The translations under genes were made by a program, and so were the position numbers. Shown in pieces: positions 9,799-17,770 of a stretch of DNA of 64,000 nucleotides (position 1 is the stretch's first letter; each line of letters begins with the position of its first letter). A model generated the notes under the pieces. The model was not told where the DNA came from, did no database searches, and was given only the letters and a program-made list of their open reading frames with translations. The DNA is from Kingella negevensis (GTDB taxonomy: Bacteria > Pseudomonadota > Gammaproteobacteria > Burkholderiales > Neisseriaceae): contig NZ_CP123448.1 of NCBI RefSeq assembly GCF_030177895.1, forward strand, positions 1 through 64,000, written 5' to 3'.

Positions 9799-10742
9799 CA
9801 CCTATTAAAACATTAACCGCAGCGATTGCGCTCAGTTTTGCTTTTCAGGCTGCCGCAGATGTCAGCAATATCAAACCATTGAATAGCATCGCGCTAGAAG
9901 TCAATTCATCTATCATCACATACAAAGACGTTTCTCGTTTTGTGAAAGAATTGCAAAGCAAAAAAGCCAACAAAGGCATTCCAGAAGCACAATTGGTTCA
10001 GGCTGCAAAAACACGTTTACTGGAACGCGCTTTATTGTCTGACGCGGCACGTCAGCAAGGTTTGAAAGTCAATCAAGAAGCGATTGATACCGAAATCACA
10101 CGTCGCGCAAAAGAAGCCAATATCACAGAAGAAGCCTTGTATGCCAAAGAAGCGGCTAATGGTTTTGCAAAAAGTCAGTATCGCATGGAAGTAGCTAAAG
10201 ATTTGCTGATTGAGCACATGATGACCAGCATGAACAGTGATGTGAAAATCAGTGATAAAGCCGTTGATGACGCATTGGCGGCAGGCGGCAATTTGCCAGT
10301 AGGCGAGCCATATACGGTTTACACGATTCGCCGCATTATCGTGAATGCTGATAGCCAAGAAAATATGTTGGCAGTTGGGCAACGCATGGCGCAATTCATG
10401 GACGCGATTGCACACGGCAGGGATTTTGGCGCGATTGCCAAACGCTATTCGCAAGAGCCAGAAGCGGCTAACGGCGGTGTGCATGACAACATCACTGACG
10501 GCATGTTGCCAGATAATGTAGAAGCAATGCTGCACCAGTTGGACATTAAACAAGCGACGGTTCCATTGCGTGCTGGCACGACATGGCAAATCATTCAGTT
10601 ACTCGGCAAACGCACGGAAACTGACCCAGTGAAAATGCAGCGCGAAGCTGTTCGCAAAATGTTGGTTCGCCAAGCGCAGCAAGAAAGCCAAGCGCAGTTT
10701 GTGGCTCAAATGCAGCAAAATGCTGTAATTCGTGAGTATTAA
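9795..10742 (+). CDS. surA: Periplasmic chaperone/peptidyl-prolyl isomerase SurA-type
   Basis: Periplasmic folding factor for outer-membrane proteins. The signal peptide (MTPIKTLTAAIALSFAFQAA) is followed by the SurA N-terminal helical domain (about residues 25-170). A single parvulin domain follows (about 170-280; TIRRIIVN, FGAIAKRYS, GGVHDNITDGMLP). It is shorter (315 aa) than E. coli SurA, which has two parvulin domains, as is usual for neisserial forms. The ATG overlaps the lptD TGA (ATGA), so the gene is translationally coupled to a client, LptD. A DUS encodes FQAA at the signal-peptidase site. Confidence 0.9.
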   Translation: MTPIKTLTAAIALSFAFQAAADVSNIKPLNSIALEVNSSIITYKDVSRFVKELQSKKANKGIPEAQLVQAAKTRLLERALLSDAARQQGLKVNQEAIDTEITRRAKEANITEEALYAKEAANGFAKSQYRMEVAKDLLIEHMMTSMNSDVKISDKAVDDALAAGGNLPVGEPYTVYTIRRIIVNADSQENMLAVGQRMAQFMDAIAHGRDFGAIAKRYSQEPEAANGGVHDNITDGMLPDNVEAMLHQLDIKQATVPLRAGTTWQIIQLLGKRTETDPVKMQREAVRKMLVRQAQQESQAQFVAQMQQNAVIREY

Positions 10743-10745
10743 TTG

Positions 10746-10785
10746 AAAAGCAGCCTGAAAAATAATTTTTCAGGCTGCTTTCTTT
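10746..10785 (+). terminator. DUS-pair terminator after lptD-surA
   Basis: AAAAGCAGCCTGAAAA and its inverse with a short AATAA loop, followed by CTTTCTTTT. It ends the lptD-surA operon. Confidence 0.8.
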
Positions 10786-10789
10786 TGCA

Positions 10790-11336
10790 TAAAGTTTTAG
10801 TCCAAAAATCAAGTATAACTAATATTTTTATCTTTAAAAGTCATGTTATTATTATTTTCTTTAATTTGTAGCAGTACTTTGTTGTATTAAAGAATTAGAA
10901 AAAATAGGCATATAATAGTTAATAATAGTGCAATTATTATTGCTAATAAATCTTTGAAATTCTTCTTGTTGTGGAAGTTATTTTGTAATAAATTTATTCT
11001 TTTTCTTATATTAAATTTTTACAAATTCTGTTTGCTATATTTTTTATTTTGCATGTTATACATATTAATCTCTTCTTTTAATTTATTATTGATTAATTGG
11101 GTTTTAGATGCTCTACTTTTTGTATGTATCCTTGTATAGCTAATCAAGAAAATATTATATAATAATAACTAAATTATATCAATATGTTTTAAGTATTAAA
11201 TTATAATATTTTAATTAAATCGTTGATTTTAAGTGAAATAAATATCCTATTTCTGGTGTGTTTTTAGACTTTTTATTTCTTTTTTGTAATTAAATAATGG
11301 AGTATTTCGAATATTTTTATAAATTCAAATTGCAAT
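10790..11336. other. AT-rich gene-free stretch
   Basis: About 550 bases, visibly far richer in A and T than the flanking genes, with no DUS copies although these occur everywhere else in intergenic space. The only sizeable reading frame is a 61-codon TTG-initiated, highly hydrophobic one (10954-11139, plus) with no ribosome site, which I do not call. I see no tRNA, IS end or repeat. It could be a decayed foreign insert, an sRNA region or a structural AT tract. Confidence 0.6.
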
Positions 11337-11380
11337 AAAAAGTACCGTTTGAATCAATCAAACGGTACTTTTTGTTTTTT
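11337..11380. terminator. Bidirectional terminator downstream of panD
   Basis: Stem AAAAAGTACCGTTTGA with its inverse around ATCAA, then T-rich on both strands. It does not use a DUS. It lies 48 bases after the panD stop on the minus strand and would terminate panD. Confidence 0.85.
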
Positions 11381-11427
11381 CAAACTGGTTGAAACTCTTG
11401 TAAAGCTCAAAGACTACATTCTATGTT

Positions 11428-11811
11428 TTACAAAACTGTATTAGCAGGTTCGTAACGAATCATTTCACGGATTTTATTGTAATTATCAACCAGAACCACT
11501 TTAGGCTGGTGCGTTTGTAATTCTTCTTCAGAAACCATCACATACGACATAATAATCACAACATCGCCCGCCAATACCAAACGCGCTGCCGCGCCGTTCA
11601 AGCAGATGGTGCCGCTGCCACGTTCGCCAGCAATCGTGTACGTTTCAAATCGCTCACCGTTGTTGTTGTTCACAATTTGCACTTTTTCGTTCACGCTGAT
11701 GCCAGCCGCGTCCATCAAATCTTGGTCAATCGTAATGCTGCCCACGTAGTTCAGGTCAGCTTGGGTTACAGTTGCGCGGTGAATTTTACCGCTGAGTACA
11801 GTTTTAAACAT
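11428..11811 (-). CDS. panD: Aspartate 1-decarboxylase precursor
   Basis: Makes beta-alanine from aspartate for pantothenate and CoA synthesis. The proenzyme self-cleaves between G24 and S25 (YVGSITID), generating the pyruvoyl group on S25. The family motifs [22 protein letters not shown] and NGAAARL are present. The length of 127 aa is normal. It is monocistronic here: no other pantothenate gene adjoins, and it has its own non-DUS terminator. Confidence 0.96.
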   Translation of the reverse strand: MFKTVLSGKIHRATVTQADLNYVGSITIDQDLMDAAGISVNEKVQIVNNNNGERFETYTIAGERGSGTICLNGAAARLVLAGDVVIIMSYVMVSEEELQTHQPKVVLVDNYNKIREMIRYEPANTVL

Positions 11812-11901
11812 GGGATTTTTTTTGGGAAAAATAAAACGCGGTATTTTATACCAAATGTGTGTTTACGTCGCTTGGGATTTGGGCAGCCTGAAAAAGTTTT
11901 T

Positions 11902-12468
11902 TCAGGCTGCATTTTCTTCATCATCAACAGGCGGCACTTCTAATAAATCAGGCAACACGAGCTCGCCCAGCTCTGTAAGCGGTGGCAATTCAGCTAGGCT
12001 GCTGAGTTGCAAATCGCTTAAGAATTGGTCGGTAGTTGCCCACAAGCTAGGTTTGCCGATGGTGTCGCGCCGCCCGATGATTTCTATCCAGCCGCGTTCT
12101 TGCAGGGTTTGCATCACGGTTTGAGACACGGTTACGCCGCGTATGCTTTCAATATCGCCGCGTGTTACGGGTTGTTGATAGGCGATGATGGCGAGCGTTT
12201 CCATCACAGCGCGTGAATAGCGTGGGGTGCGTTGTTCGTTCATGCTGCCGAGTTGTTCATAGGCTTCGGGGTTGATTTGAAATCGCCAGCCTTGTGCGCT
12301 GTGAACGAGCTGCAAGGCGCGGTTGTGCCAACGGGTTTTCAGGCTGCTTAAGATGTCGATAAGTTGGTCTTGGTTAAGCGGTGGTTGGCACAATTCGCGC
12401 ATGGTTTTTTCGCTTAACGGCTCGGTTTGCAGGAAGAGTGCGGCTTCGATGATGGTTTCGGGTGTCAT
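11902..12468 (-). CDS. scpB: Segregation and condensation protein B
   Basis: Winged-helix partner of the SMC-ScpA condensin complex, acting in chromosome segregation. The hallmark RAVMETLAIIAYQQPVTRGDIESIRGV is at about residues 85-111, and the two wHTH domains cover about 1-170. The final codons are AAT GCA GCC TGA: the DUS GCAGCCTGA supplies the last two alanines and the stop. A second, inverted DUS lies just beyond (11884-11893). scpA is not in the window; rluB, its usual neighbour in many bacteria, is 8 kb away. Confidence 0.93.
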   Translation of the reverse strand: MTPETIIEAALFLQTEPLSEKTMRELCQPPLNQDQLIDILSSLKTRWHNRALQLVHSAQGWRFQINPEAYEQLGSMNEQRTPRYSRAVMETLAIIAYQQPVTRGDIESIRGVTVSQTVMQTLQERGWIEIIGRRDTIGKPSLWATTDQFLSDLQLSSLAELPPLTELGELVLPDLLEVPPVDDEENAA

Positions 12469-12491
12469 GGTTTTTCAGGCTGCGTTTTGGG

Positions 12492-12521
12492 TTTGTCGGG
12501 CATAAATGCGCGACCTACGGG
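12492..12521. repeat. GTCGGGCATAAATG...CGACCTACG palindromic repeat
   Basis: Imperfect palindrome, DUS-flanked, similar to copies at 50545-50571 and 45514-45538. Same end signature (CCTAC) as the GTAGG family. It lies between scpB and the CAP-domain gene. Confidence 0.6.
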
Positions 12522-13544
12522 TTAGAAATCAAACAAGCCGCGTTTTCTTCGGGTGCGGAATGTCCATGTTTCGGTTTTGCGTTGGTTATCTTGCAGATAG
12601 GTAAATTCTACGGTGTATTCGGTGTTGTATTCGAGCGGCTTCACGGGGGATAATACGAATTGGGTTTCGGTGAGCAGGCGATTGGGGTCGTTGCTGGCAT
12701 CGAGCATTCGAGTGTTGCTCACTTCGCCTTTGGGTGAAGTGAGTTTATAGGATTCCACGCGAATGGGGCTGGTTTCACCATAAAAAGCGATGCTGATTGG
12801 GTTGCCTGTTTTGCCTAAATCGGGAACAGGGCTGGGGACTTCTTTGCCGTCATAGCTAGGGTCGATGCCGCTGCCGATGGGGTATTTGACGGCGATGTGT
12901 TCGCTTGGCGGTGGTTCGTCCATGGGGATTTCGCGTTTTTTGCCGTTGCATTGGGTGGTGAGTACGTAGCGTTTTTGTCCTGTGGTTTCTTGTGAACAGA
13001 TTTCGCGGTCGTAGCTGCTGCCTTGATTGACTACAAATGCGTTGTCGCCATCGTTTTCCCATGCTGCGCCTGCTTCATCGTGGTCGGGATTGAGTAGGGC
13101 GAGGCGGTGGTAAATGGCGGTCATCAAGCTGTCCACACTGGCTTTGCCTGAGCGCGGTAGGTTGCTTTGGGTGAGATTTTCTACCATTGGGGCGGGATAG
13201 CCGACTTTTGTTGCGCGTTCTTGCGGTTCTTTGCCTGTGAAATGGGGGTTGCTGGGGTGGTTTTCTTCGTGTCCGTCTGCGTTTTTGGTGAGATACAGGG
13301 CGTGATTTTGGGCAGATTGGGCGAGTATTTCGGACGGTGTGAACTCGGTTACGCCTGCTTGTCTGCGCCAGTGGTTCAGGCGGTCGAAGCCTGCTAGGGT
13401 TTCGCGTTTGCTGTCGTATCGGGATTGTGTCCAATAGACTAAGCCGAAGATGACGGCGGCGAGTGGCAGCCAGAACATGAGAATGCGTTGAGTGGCTAGG
13501 GCGTTTCGGTTTTGTTGTTGGCGTTGTTTTTTTCGGGTAGACAT
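12522..13544 (-). CDS. CAP/SCP-domain protein with N-terminal membrane anchor
   Basis: A 340-residue protein with a basic N-terminus (KKQRQQQNR), one transmembrane helix (about residues 21-40), and a CAP-superfamily domain (about 50-180). The domain shows FDRLNHWRRQAGV, SAQNHALYLTKN, GHEENHP, VENL and YHRLALLNP. These are the positions where CAP proteins carry their His/Glu cluster. A C-terminal region (about 230-335) looks like a beta-sandwich (LSPVKPLEYNTEYTVEFTYLQ). Bacterial CAP proteins are extracellular or envelope proteins of mostly unknown function. DUS and palindromes flank the gene. Its location (periplasmic side, anchored) is inferred from the single helix. Confidence 0.8.
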   Translation of the reverse strand: MSTRKKQRQQQNRNALATQRILMFWLPLAAVIFGLVYWTQSRYDSKRETLAGFDRLNHWRRQAGVTEFTPSEILAQSAQNHALYLTKNADGHEENHPSNPHFTGKEPQERATKVGYPAPMVENLTQSNLPRSGKASVDSLMTAIYHRLALLNPDHDEAGAAWENDGDNAFVVNQGSSYDREICSQETTGQKRYVLTTQCNGKKREIPMDEPPPSEHIAVKYPIGSGIDPSYDGKEVPSPVPDLGKTGNPISIAFYGETSPIRVESYKLTSPKGEVSNTRMLDASNDPNRLLTETQFVLSPVKPLEYNTEYTVEFTYLQDNQRKTETWTFRTRRKRGLFDF

Positions 13545-13604
13545 AGGCGTGTTTTTTGGGTTGGGTTGGGTTGGTTTTCAGGCTGCTTTTCAGTACACAA
13601 CAAA

Positions 13605-13715
13605 AATGGAGCGTCGGTGGCTCGCTGACAAAATTTTTGATAATTACAAGTTTGTTTCAAGAAAATCAAATAGTTGTTATTTGAAAATATGTCGGTGAGC
13701 CGCCGACGTTCCATT
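13605..13715. repeat. AATGGAGCGTCGG palindromic element (copy 1)
   Basis: A 111-bp element with about 26-base imperfect terminal inverted repeats (AATGGAGCGTCGGTGGCTCG and AATGGAACGTCGGCGGCTCA read inward) and an AT-rich centre. It is preceded by a DUS and the string AGTACACAAC. Relatives: 31805-31892 (complete), 14358-14397 (right arm only), 40019-40049 (arms only). No coding capacity. Confidence 0.8.
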
Positions 13716-13724
13716 GTAAAAGTT

Positions 13725-14159
13725 TCAGGCTGCGATTGTAATAATCACGTCTTCAAAATTCAAATGGTGCGCCCATTCGCGGATGAACAGCAGTAAGGCG
13801 CAAAATGGGACGGTTTCAGGCAGCGGCAGCAAGCCGTTTTTGGGGCGATACCCTGCGATGATGGCGAATGCGTGTTCTAGCGTGTCGCGTGAAATGTGGG
13901 CTTGGTTGCCTTGCGTGGTGTGCGGCAAACAGCACAACGTGTCTGCGCCTGTGATGATGACTGGTTGTGCTTGGTGTTGCCAATCGCGCAAGGGGAAAAG
14001 CGCGTCTTCTACTGTTTGAATGGCGGTTTCCCATGCGTAATCGGTAGGTGGGAATTGAGCTAATTGCTGCTCAATTTGCGATAGAGTGAGCGCGAGGGTT
14101 TGGGTTTCGGTTAGGGAAACTAGGGTGATGGGGGATTGGGTTAGGTTTAATGTGTGCAT
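13725..14159 (-). CDS. Hypothetical protein
   Basis: A 144-residue cytoplasmic-looking protein I do not recognise. It has an N-terminal beta strand stretch (HTLNLTQSPITLVSL), a central segment QPVIITGADTLCCLPHTTQGNQAHISRDTLEHAF, and a hydrophobic AAH-like C-terminal part (FCALLLFIREWAHHLNFEDVIITIAA). The last three codons GCA GCC TGA are a DUS, so the stop codon is DUS-derived. No start-proximal operon partner; a degraded gene relic lies directly upstream. Codon use resembles the neighbours, supporting a real gene. Confidence 0.6.
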   Translation of the reverse strand: MHTLNLTQSPITLVSLTETQTLALTLSQIEQQLAQFPPTDYAWETAIQTVEDALFPLRDWQHQAQPVIITGADTLCCLPHTTQGNQAHISRDTLEHAFAIIAGYRPKNGLLPLPETVPFCALLLFIREWAHHLNFEDVIITIAA

Positions 14160-14355
14160 TTTTCTCTTTCATTTTTCAGGCTGCCTTCATTTAACCAATT
14201 ATTTATCATTTTTTTAAATGGTTGCTTAAATAATCCGCTTGTTTCCGCGCAAATTGCGAACCTGCTTGAATCACAAATTCATCACTATTTGCTAATTTAT
14301 AGCCTGTTGCGACACCTTGATGGCGTTTGCAATAAAACAAAATGGGTTCATTTGA
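14154..14355 (-). pseudogene. Relic of a DUF4357-domain protein C-terminus
   Basis: On the minus strand, 14355-14206 reads 49 codons including NEPILFYCKRHQGVATGYKL and SDEFVIQAGSQFARKQADYL. A shift of frame then gives MINNWLNEGSLKNEREK. This order (C-K-x-x-G-A/V-x-A-x-G-Y, EFVV/I-x-GS, R/N-x-L-I-x-E-G-x-L) resembles the DUF4357 domain found at the C-terminus of GIY-YIG nucleases and other proteins. There is no start codon, the frame is broken, and a palindromic half-element abuts its upstream end. I treat it as a dead fragment; the parent gene is unknown. Confidence 0.45.
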
Positions 14356-14357
14356 TT

Positions 14358-14397
14358 GTTATTTGAAAATGTGTCAGCTAGCCACCGCCGCTCCATT
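14358..14397. repeat. Solo right arm of the AATGGAGCG palindromic element
   Basis: GTTATTTGAAAATGTGTCAG and the following GCTAGCCACCGCCGCTCCATT correspond base for base, with a few changes, to the right arm of the element at 13605-13715. The left arm is missing, consistent with a deletion that also removed the upstream part of the DUF4357 relic. Confidence 0.6.
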
Positions 14398-14431
14398 AAA
14401 GGGATTATGTGCTTTCAGGCAGCCTGAAAAA

Positions 14432-15370
14432 TCATTCCTGCGGTTTTTGCCCATTGCGTTCCGTTTTTCTTGCTTCGCGTTGTGCTTTCAATTCCGCTTC
14501 ACGTTTTCGCGCCGCTTTGAGCCATTCTTCCCATTGGCGAGGCGTTTCCAGCGTAATGCGCCCGATTTTGCCTTCGCGAAAATCCGTCAAAGTCATTTCT
14601 GCCGCTTTCTGATAATTCACACGCCCACCGCTCAACACCGCGCCGCGTTTTTTCGCAATCCATTCAAGCCATTGCGTATCATTCCAATGGCTAGACGGGT
14701 CTTTGTCCGCCGCGTAACGCTCTTGCAACATCAGCAAATAATGACGGCGCAAATAATCCAACAATTCCAACGCCACCACTTCTTCGTCCAACGCATTGCG
14801 CCCGACCGCGCCCGAAGCCGCTAAATTGTAGCCGCTTTCTTCAACAATAATTTTCGGCCAAAGCATACCTGGTGTATCGTACAACCAAAAATCGTCCGCC
14901 AAAAACAAACGTTGCTCCGCTTTGGTAATCCCCGGTTCATTGCCCGTTTTTGCCGATTTTTTGCCAATCATGCCGTTAATCAACGTAGATTTACCCACAT
15001 TCGGAATGCCGCAAATCAACACGCGCAACGGTTTTTCAATCCCCTTACGATTCGGCACGAGTGCGCGACAAGCTGCCGTGATTTTCGGCGCGGCAGATTT
15101 TTCCGAACTGTCTAACGCAATCGCATTGGTATTTTCCATGCTGTTGTAATGCGCGAGCCAAATCGCCGTGCGTTCAGGGTCGGCAAGGTCTTGTTTATTT
15201 AAAATTTTCAGTTTCGGTTTGCCTTTGGATAATTGCGCCAAAAGCGGATTTTCGCTAGATGCAGGCAAACGCGCGTCCAGCATTTCAATCACCATATCCA
15301 CGCTTTTTAGGCGGTCGGCGATGGCTTTTTTCGCCTTGTTCATGTGTCCGGGAAACCATTGGATTGCCAT
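14432..15370 (-). CDS. ylqF: Ribosome biogenesis GTPase YlqF (RbgA)
   Basis: Circularly permuted GTPase that helps assemble the 50S subunit. The G-motifs occur in permuted order: NKQD (58-61), then GIPNVGKST (121-129), then DTPG (165-168), with a C-terminal RNA-binding helical domain and a basic tail (AARKREAELKAQREARKTERNGQ). I place the start at 15370 (MAIQWFPGHMNKAKKAI), the universal beginning of this family, rather than the upstream ATG at 15406. A DUS hairpin (15408-15437) separates it from the upstream solute-binding relic. The last residues QPQE are DUS-encoded. Confidence 0.92.
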   Translation of the reverse strand: MAIQWFPGHMNKAKKAIADRLKSVDMVIEMLDARLPASSENPLLAQLSKGKPKLKILNKQDLADPERTAIWLAHYNSMENTNAIALDSSEKSAAPKITAACRALVPNRKGIEKPLRVLICGIPNVGKSTLINGMIGKKSAKTGNEPGITKAEQRLFLADDFWLYDTPGMLWPKIIVEESGYNLAASGAVGRNALDEEVVALELLDYLRRHYLLMLQERYAADKDPSSHWNDTQWLEWIAKKRGAVLSGGRVNYQKAAEMTLTDFREGKIGRITLETPRQWEEWLKAARKREAELKAQREARKTERNGQKPQE

Positions 15371-15407
15371 AATTGTTCTTTCTGTTTCAATAATTTGATA
15401 CTGCAAA

Positions 15408-15437
15408 AGGCAGCCTGAAAATGTTTTCAGGCTGCCT
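15408..15437. terminator. DUS-pair hairpin
   Basis: AGGCAGCCTGAAAA-TG-TTTTCAGGCTGCCT lies between the solute-binding relic stop and the ylqF start. It has a strong 14-bp stem but no long T-run, so its efficiency as a terminator is uncertain. Confidence 0.6.
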
Positions 15438-15470
15438 GATTGATAATTTATTGCATTATATCAGCAATGT

Positions 15471-15836
15471 TTAGATTTTTGCGCTGTTAAACCATTTTTG
15501 GTAAAGACGGGCGTAAGTGCCATCGGCGCGAACGGCAGCTAAACCAGCGTTTAGTTTTTGTTGCAGGGCTGTATTGCCTTTGCCTACCAAAAAGGCGTAG
15601 CGTTCTTTGGGTAAATCTGCTGGCACATTGACGCTTAATTTGTGGTCTTTGTGTTGATTAACATAGAACATCAGAGTGGCTGCGTCGCCTACCATGGCGT
15701 TACTGGTGCCTGATAATACGTCTTTGAAGGCTAACCAGTGGGGGTCTTGTGAAGTAACGGTGCTGCCGCGTGGCGTTAAAATTTCTTTGCTGCTTTTTTC
15801 GGCGACTGTGCGGGCTTTTACAGATACGCTTTTTCC
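15471..15836 (-). pseudogene. Truncated solute-binding protein (family 3), C-terminal part only
   Basis: An open frame runs from about 15836 down to the stop at 15471 and reads GKSVSVKARTVAEKSS, then GTSNAMVGDAATLMFYV, and ends DGTYARLYQKWFNSAKI. This is the C-terminal half of a periplasmic amino-acid-binding protein (PAAT type). There is no signal peptide or N-terminal lobe: the frame meets an IS630-type transposase relic at its upstream edge. Complete relatives in the window are at 33059 and 54353. Not expected to be functional. Confidence 0.75.
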
Positions 15837-16028
15837 CCTTTCGGACTACGAGCATACGGACGAAAGAAATAGGTATCCAATCCTGTTTCATCTAAATAAA
15901 CAAGCTAGTAGTCCGAAAATTGGGCTAACTGAGCTAAATAATGAGCTGCTTTTTCTGGGTCTTGTTCTTTTTGTTACATTGCTTGTAACAATTTAATGCT
16001 TTTCCTCGTAAATCAATTGAATATGCCA
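15836..16028 (-). mobile_element. IS630-family transposase relic
   Basis: The minus strand from 16028 reads MAYSIDLRGKALNCYKQC, the typical IS630 N-terminus. After several stops and frame changes comes DPEKAAHYLAQLAQFS, and then VYLDETGLDTYFFRPYARSPKG, the region around the second catalytic aspartate of the DDE domain. Most of the transposase is deleted. The element ends inside the solute-binding gene, so its insertion or later deletion destroyed that gene. Confidence 0.7.
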
Positions 16029-16068
16029 TTTTATGCACCTTTAAAGATAAAATTAGAATTGCACTATT

Positions 16069-17223
16069 TTATTTTGAATTTATTATAATTTTGTCTAACC
16101 ATTCTTGTAAACGGGTTACGGTGTCGCTTTGTTCAAATAAATAGCGTTGCCATGTTTGGGTGCTGCTGCGCCATTGGTTTATTTGGGCGAACAGGGTTGC
16201 CCAGTGTTGGCTGCGTTGGGTTTCGCTGAGTGTTTCGCCGTTGTTGAGTTCGTTGGATAAGGCGGTTAATGCAGCCTGAAAATTTGCTGGCGGAACGTGT
16301 TGCCAGTAGGTTTGCCAATACGCGTCGAGCTTGTCTAAATGGGCGTTTTCTTCTTGAGGATAGATGTGCCATATAAAGGGCTGGGCGGCGTATTGGGCGC
16401 GGATAAAGCTGTCTTCGCCACGTATGATGTTGATGTGGTTTTGCTGTAATAGTGAGTCAAACTGGTCTTGTGGGACAAAGGACTGCTTGATGATTTTCAG
16501 GCTGCCGATTGGGTGTTCGGTGGCTTGGCTGTCTTTGGGAATAATGTTTTGCTGTTTCAGGCTGCTGATGATTTGCTCGCCTGCGGTGCGTAGGGTTATG
16601 GGCGTGGCTTGGTTTGCCCAAACTTTTGCCCATTCTGCCCAAATGGGGCTTTGATAACCGAATGCGAAAATTTGGGTTTCAGGCTGCATGATGTTTTCAG
16701 GCTGCGTGTGTGGGTAGTTTTGTTCGCGCAATAAGCCGCCGCTTTGTGGGACGAAACCCATTTGCCAGAAGTATTTTTGGCTGCCGTTGCTTTGCAGGCT
16801 GGGCATGGCGTGGCTGCGGATTGCCCAGTCTTCTGCGCTGAGATATTCCCAGTTGAGCCAAATGGGTTTGTGCTGCTGGATAATTTGGTGGACGCTTTTG
16901 GGTAGCGTGCAGGCGAAGGCTTCGATGATGATGTGGGGAATGGGGGCTTGGCTGATGTTGGCGAACAGGGCTTCGCACCAATCGCGGATGTGGATATGGC
17001 GATGGGTGGTGGGTAGGGTTTTGGGGGTGTCGGGGAGGATGGTTTGCAGGGCGGCGATGTCGTCTAAAAAGAGGTGAACTTCCCAGTTTAGGCGGTTGTG
17101 CAGCTCTTGGGCAAGCCGCCATGACACGCCGATGTCGCCGTAGTTGTCGATAACGGTGCAAAATAGCCAGCAGACTTTTTTTGTGTTGGGCTTGAGGGTA
17201 GAATGGTTTGTGTTGTTTAACAT
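16069..17223 (-). CDS. earP: Protein-arginine rhamnosyltransferase for EF-P
   Basis: Transfers rhamnose from dTDP-rhamnose to the conserved arginine of elongation factor P, allowing EF-P to rescue ribosomes at polyproline. The family signature DNYGDIGVSWRLA places the catalytic aspartates at D26 and D30, and the nucleotide-sugar motif RGEDSFIRAQ is near residue 275. Length 384 aa is normal. In many genomes efp follows directly; here it does not lie within the window. The gene is divergent from the TlpA-like gene with only 21 bases between starts. Internal DUS copies encode QPEN and SLK. Confidence 0.93.
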   Translation of the reverse strand: MLNNTNHSTLKPNTKKVCWLFCTVIDNYGDIGVSWRLAQELHNRLNWEVHLFLDDIAALQTILPDTPKTLPTTHRHIHIRDWCEALFANISQAPIPHIIIEAFACTLPKSVHQIIQQHKPIWLNWEYLSAEDWAIRSHAMPSLQSNGSQKYFWQMGFVPQSGGLLREQNYPHTQPENIMQPETQIFAFGYQSPIWAEWAKVWANQATPITLRTAGEQIISSLKQQNIIPKDSQATEHPIGSLKIIKQSFVPQDQFDSLLQQNHINIIRGEDSFIRAQYAAQPFIWHIYPQEENAHLDKLDAYWQTYWQHVPPANFQAALTALSNELNNGETLSETQRSQHWATLFAQINQWRSSTQTWQRYLFEQSDTVTRLQEWLDKIIINSK

Positions 17224-17244
17224 AATTGTTTGAAAGGAATGAAA

Positions 17245-17724
17245 ATGCGTTTAGTAAAAGGTGTTTTGGCGTTGGCTTTGGCGGCGGTTTTGCCTGTTCA
17301 GGCTGCGGATTTTGTGGCGCAGAATGATGATAAGCCGCAAGTTGTGCCGCAAGCTACTGGTGTGCAGGTGCTGAATTTTTGGGCGACTTGGTGCGGTCCT
17401 TGCCGCAAGGAAATGCCTGAAATGAGCCAATGGTACACGCAAAAGGCGAAACCGAAAAATATTCAGTTAATCGGGATTGCGTTGGATACGAAAGAGAATG
17501 TGGCGAAGTTTTTGCAAACAACGCCTGTGTCGTATCCGATTTGGCGTTATACGGGCAATAATAGCCGTGCGATGATGAAGGGGTATGGCAGCGCGGTGGG
17601 TGGACTGCCTTACACGGTGGTTCGTGCGCCGAAATGTGGGGTGCAAAAATCGATTACAGGCGGTGTGGACGCGGCGAAGTTGGATAAAACGGTGGCGGAA
17701 GTGTTGGCGGCTTGTAAGAAATAA
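17245..17724 (+). CDS. TlpA-like periplasmic thioredoxin
   Basis: Exported thiol-disulfide protein. Signal peptide MRLVKGVLALALAAVLPVQA, then a thioredoxin fold with WATWCGPCRKEMPE as the active site and PYTVV as the cis-proline region (GGLPYTVV). I start at the ATG 17245, 7 bases after a GAAAGG ribosome site, not at the upstream in-frame TTG/ATG codons. A DUS variant encodes VQAAD across the signal-peptidase site. Its likely electron donor is DsbD (21858-23684). Possible roles include cytochrome c haem-cysteine reduction or copper-site assembly for the cbb3 oxidase; the sequence alone does not decide. Confidence 0.85.
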   Translation: MRLVKGVLALALAAVLPVQAADFVAQNDDKPQVVPQATGVQVLNFWATWCGPCRKEMPEMSQWYTQKAKPKNIQLIGIALDTKENVAKFLQTTPVSYPIWRYTGNNSRAMMKGYGSAVGGLPYTVVRAPKCGVQKSITGGVDAAKLDKTVAEVLAACKK

Positions 17725-17729
17725 TAAGG

Positions 17730-17770
17730 AAATGCAGCCTGAAAATGGTTTTCAGGCTGCATTTTTAATT
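17730..17770 (+). terminator. DUS-pair terminator after tlpA-like gene
   Basis: AAATGCAGCCTGAAAA and its inverse around TGG, then ATTTTTAATTTTTTT. Strong stem plus T-run. Confidence 0.85.

Noticed and set aside
10954-11139. 61-codon hydrophobic frame in the AT-rich island
   Set aside because: Begins with TTG, lacks a ribosome site and is what AT-rich DNA gives by chance (Phe/Leu/Ile). Mentioned as part of the island only.
14342-14824. 160-codon plus-strand frame opposite ylqF
   Set aside because: Antisense of the YlqF C-terminal domain; Arg/Phe-rich shadow composition.
16697-17161. 154-codon frame inside earP, rich in Arg/His/Pro
   Set aside because: Same-strand, other-frame shadow of earP; composition is typical of an out-of-frame reading.
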